Assembly: GCF_003148385.1 (NCBI RefSeq)
Contig: NZ_CP029463.1
Location: 3,100,001 to 3,164,000, forward strand
DNA: 64,000 bases
Direction: 5' to 3'
Source: Flavobacterium sediminis
GTDB taxonomy: Bacteria > Bacteroidota > Bacteroidia > Flavobacteriales > Flavobacteriaceae
This document shows, one piece after another, positions 63,403 to 64,000 of the stretch; within the stretch, counting starts at the first letter, position 1; each line of letters begins with the position of its first letter. Below the pieces are notes generated by a model. That model saw nothing but the letters and a program-made list of their open reading frames with translations, searched no databases and was not told the DNA's origin. A program made the translations under genes and the position numbers.

Positions 63403-64000
63403 ATGAACTTCGATAGAAAAGATCTAAGTAATTCACAATTAATTGATTTATATAAGAAGCTTTTAAAACCGCGATTGATCGAAGAAAAGATGTTGATCTT
63501 ACTTCGTCAGGGAAAAGTTTCCAAGTGGTTTTCCGGGATCGGTCAGGAAGCTATTGCTGTGGGAATCACAGCAGCTTTAGATACTGATGAATATATTTTA
63601 CCGATGCATCGCAATCTGGGTGTTTTTACAACACGTGAAATACCTCTGCATCGTCTTTTTTCGCAATGGCAGGGCAAAAAGAACGGTTTTACTAAGGGGC
63701 GTGACCGCAGTTTTCATTTCGGTACGCAAGAATATAAAATCATCGGAATGATTTCTCATTTAGGGCCTCAAATGGGCGTTGCCGATGGAATTGCGTTGGC
63801 TAATAAATTAAAGCAGAACGGAAAGGTAACAGCGGTTTTTACGGGTGAAGGTGCTACTTCTGAAGGTGATTTTCACGAAGCTTTAAATGTGGCTTCTGTC
63901 TGGCAATTACCGGTTTTGTTTGTTGTAGAAAATAACGGTTACGGACTTTCAACGCCGACTAATGAACAGTATGCCTGTAAAAATTTAGCCGATAGAGGAA
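63403..64000 (+). CDS. 2-oxoacid dehydrogenase E1 component, alpha region (truncated by window end)
   Basis: 199 codons are in the window, starting [21 protein letters not shown]1-alpha features are the [13 protein letters not shown] motif near residue 45, [12 protein letters not shown], the active-site loop [10 protein letters not shown] near 100, and the thiamine-diphosphate binding motif [15 protein letters not shown], ending in [12 protein letters not shown]. It decarboxylates a 2-oxoacid for the branched-chain or pyruvate complex. In Bacteroidota this gene is often an alpha-beta fusion of about 660 residues; the beta half would lie beyond the window. Confidence 0.9.
   Translation, partial: MNFDRKDLSNSQLIDLYKKLLKPRLIEEKMLILLRQGKVSKWFSGIGQEAIAVGITAALDTDEYILPMHRNLGVFTTREIPLHRLFSQWQGKKNGFTKGRDRSFHFGTQEYKIIGMISHLGPQMGVADGIALANKLKQNGKVTAVFTGEGATSEGDFHEALNVASVWQLPVLFVVENNGYGLSTPTNEQYACKNLADRG

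Noticed and set aside
63239..63436. A 65-residue reverse ORF between the oxygenase and E1 genes
   Set aside because: It crosses the E1 promoter and start codon and has no features; it is A/T-rich chance ORF.

Overview
The window is a 64 kb, AT-rich (roughly 35-38% G+C by eye) chromosomal segment from a member of the Bacteroidota, most likely the family Flavobacteriaceae and close to Flavobacterium. Supporting features are signal peptides ending in Gln before the mature protein, SPII lipoproteins, promoter elements of the TTG(-33)/TAnnTTTG(-7) type, BshA, a GldL-like mini-protein, a RimB-RimK fusion and thrA-thrB-thrC behind a Thr-rich leader peptide. I saw no tRNA, rRNA, CRISPR array, insertion sequence or prophage. 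Almost everything is conserved housekeeping DNA. Clearly accessory material is limited to a type II restriction-modification locus (20.5-22.6 kb) and a block of unrecognised genes (53.3-55.8 kb).

Layout. 0-9 kb: end of gapA, a BadF/BadG-type sugar kinase, mgsA, two DUF3857/transglutaminase-like secreted proteins, ridA and lptD. 9-20.4 kb: a divergent forward run with a cell-wall amidase, an MCE-domain protein, two Fe-S proteins, a small family conventionally mislabelled as an ABC ATPase, serB, a GH3/serine-hydrolase fusion, a DUF1801 protein, bshA and a PrcB-like lipoprotein. 20.5-22.6 kb: Eco47II-type endonuclease and a cytosine-5 methyltransferase with an N-terminal MerR/excisionase-type HTH, convergent and overlapping, with an inverted repeat at the methyltransferase promoter. 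22.7-33.4 kb: yebC, a beta-barrel protein, then a reverse-strand gcvT (frameshifted)-S41 protease-surface protein operon and the thrL-thrA-thrB-thrC operon. 33.6-45.4 kb: hutH, small membrane and regulatory genes, rimB-rimK, clpC, gyrA and a TPR protein. 45.4-53.2 kb: beta-barrel and lipoprotein genes, an LpxH-type phosphoesterase, aroC, a newly read 47-residue membrane protein, a DCC-family protein, mutS2, ung and a GNAT. 53.3-55.8 kb: an operon of two diverged paralogues of unknown function plus a translationally coupled 39-residue ORF, preceded by a frameshifted Trp-rich small gene. 55.9-64 kb: a transglutaminase-domain membrane protein, a leaderless substrate-binding protein, a CoA-transferase with a divergent AraC regulator, a GNAT, a nucleoside phosphorylase, an eIF1/SUI1 protein, a 2OG-Fe(II) oxygenase and the start of a 2-oxoacid dehydrogenase E1 gene.

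Most noteworthy: (1) a one-base deletion breaking gcvT near 28,326; (2) the thr leader peptide, which is too short for routine gene finding; (3) a perfect TAACCAA/TTGGTTA inverted repeat between the -7 box and start of the HTH-methyltransferase, suggesting autoregulation; (4) the 53.3-55.8 kb paralogue operon, the best candidate for an undescribed system; (5) a frameshifted Trp-rich gene beside it; and (6) a pseudo-enzyme/enzyme pair of transglutaminase-like proteins.
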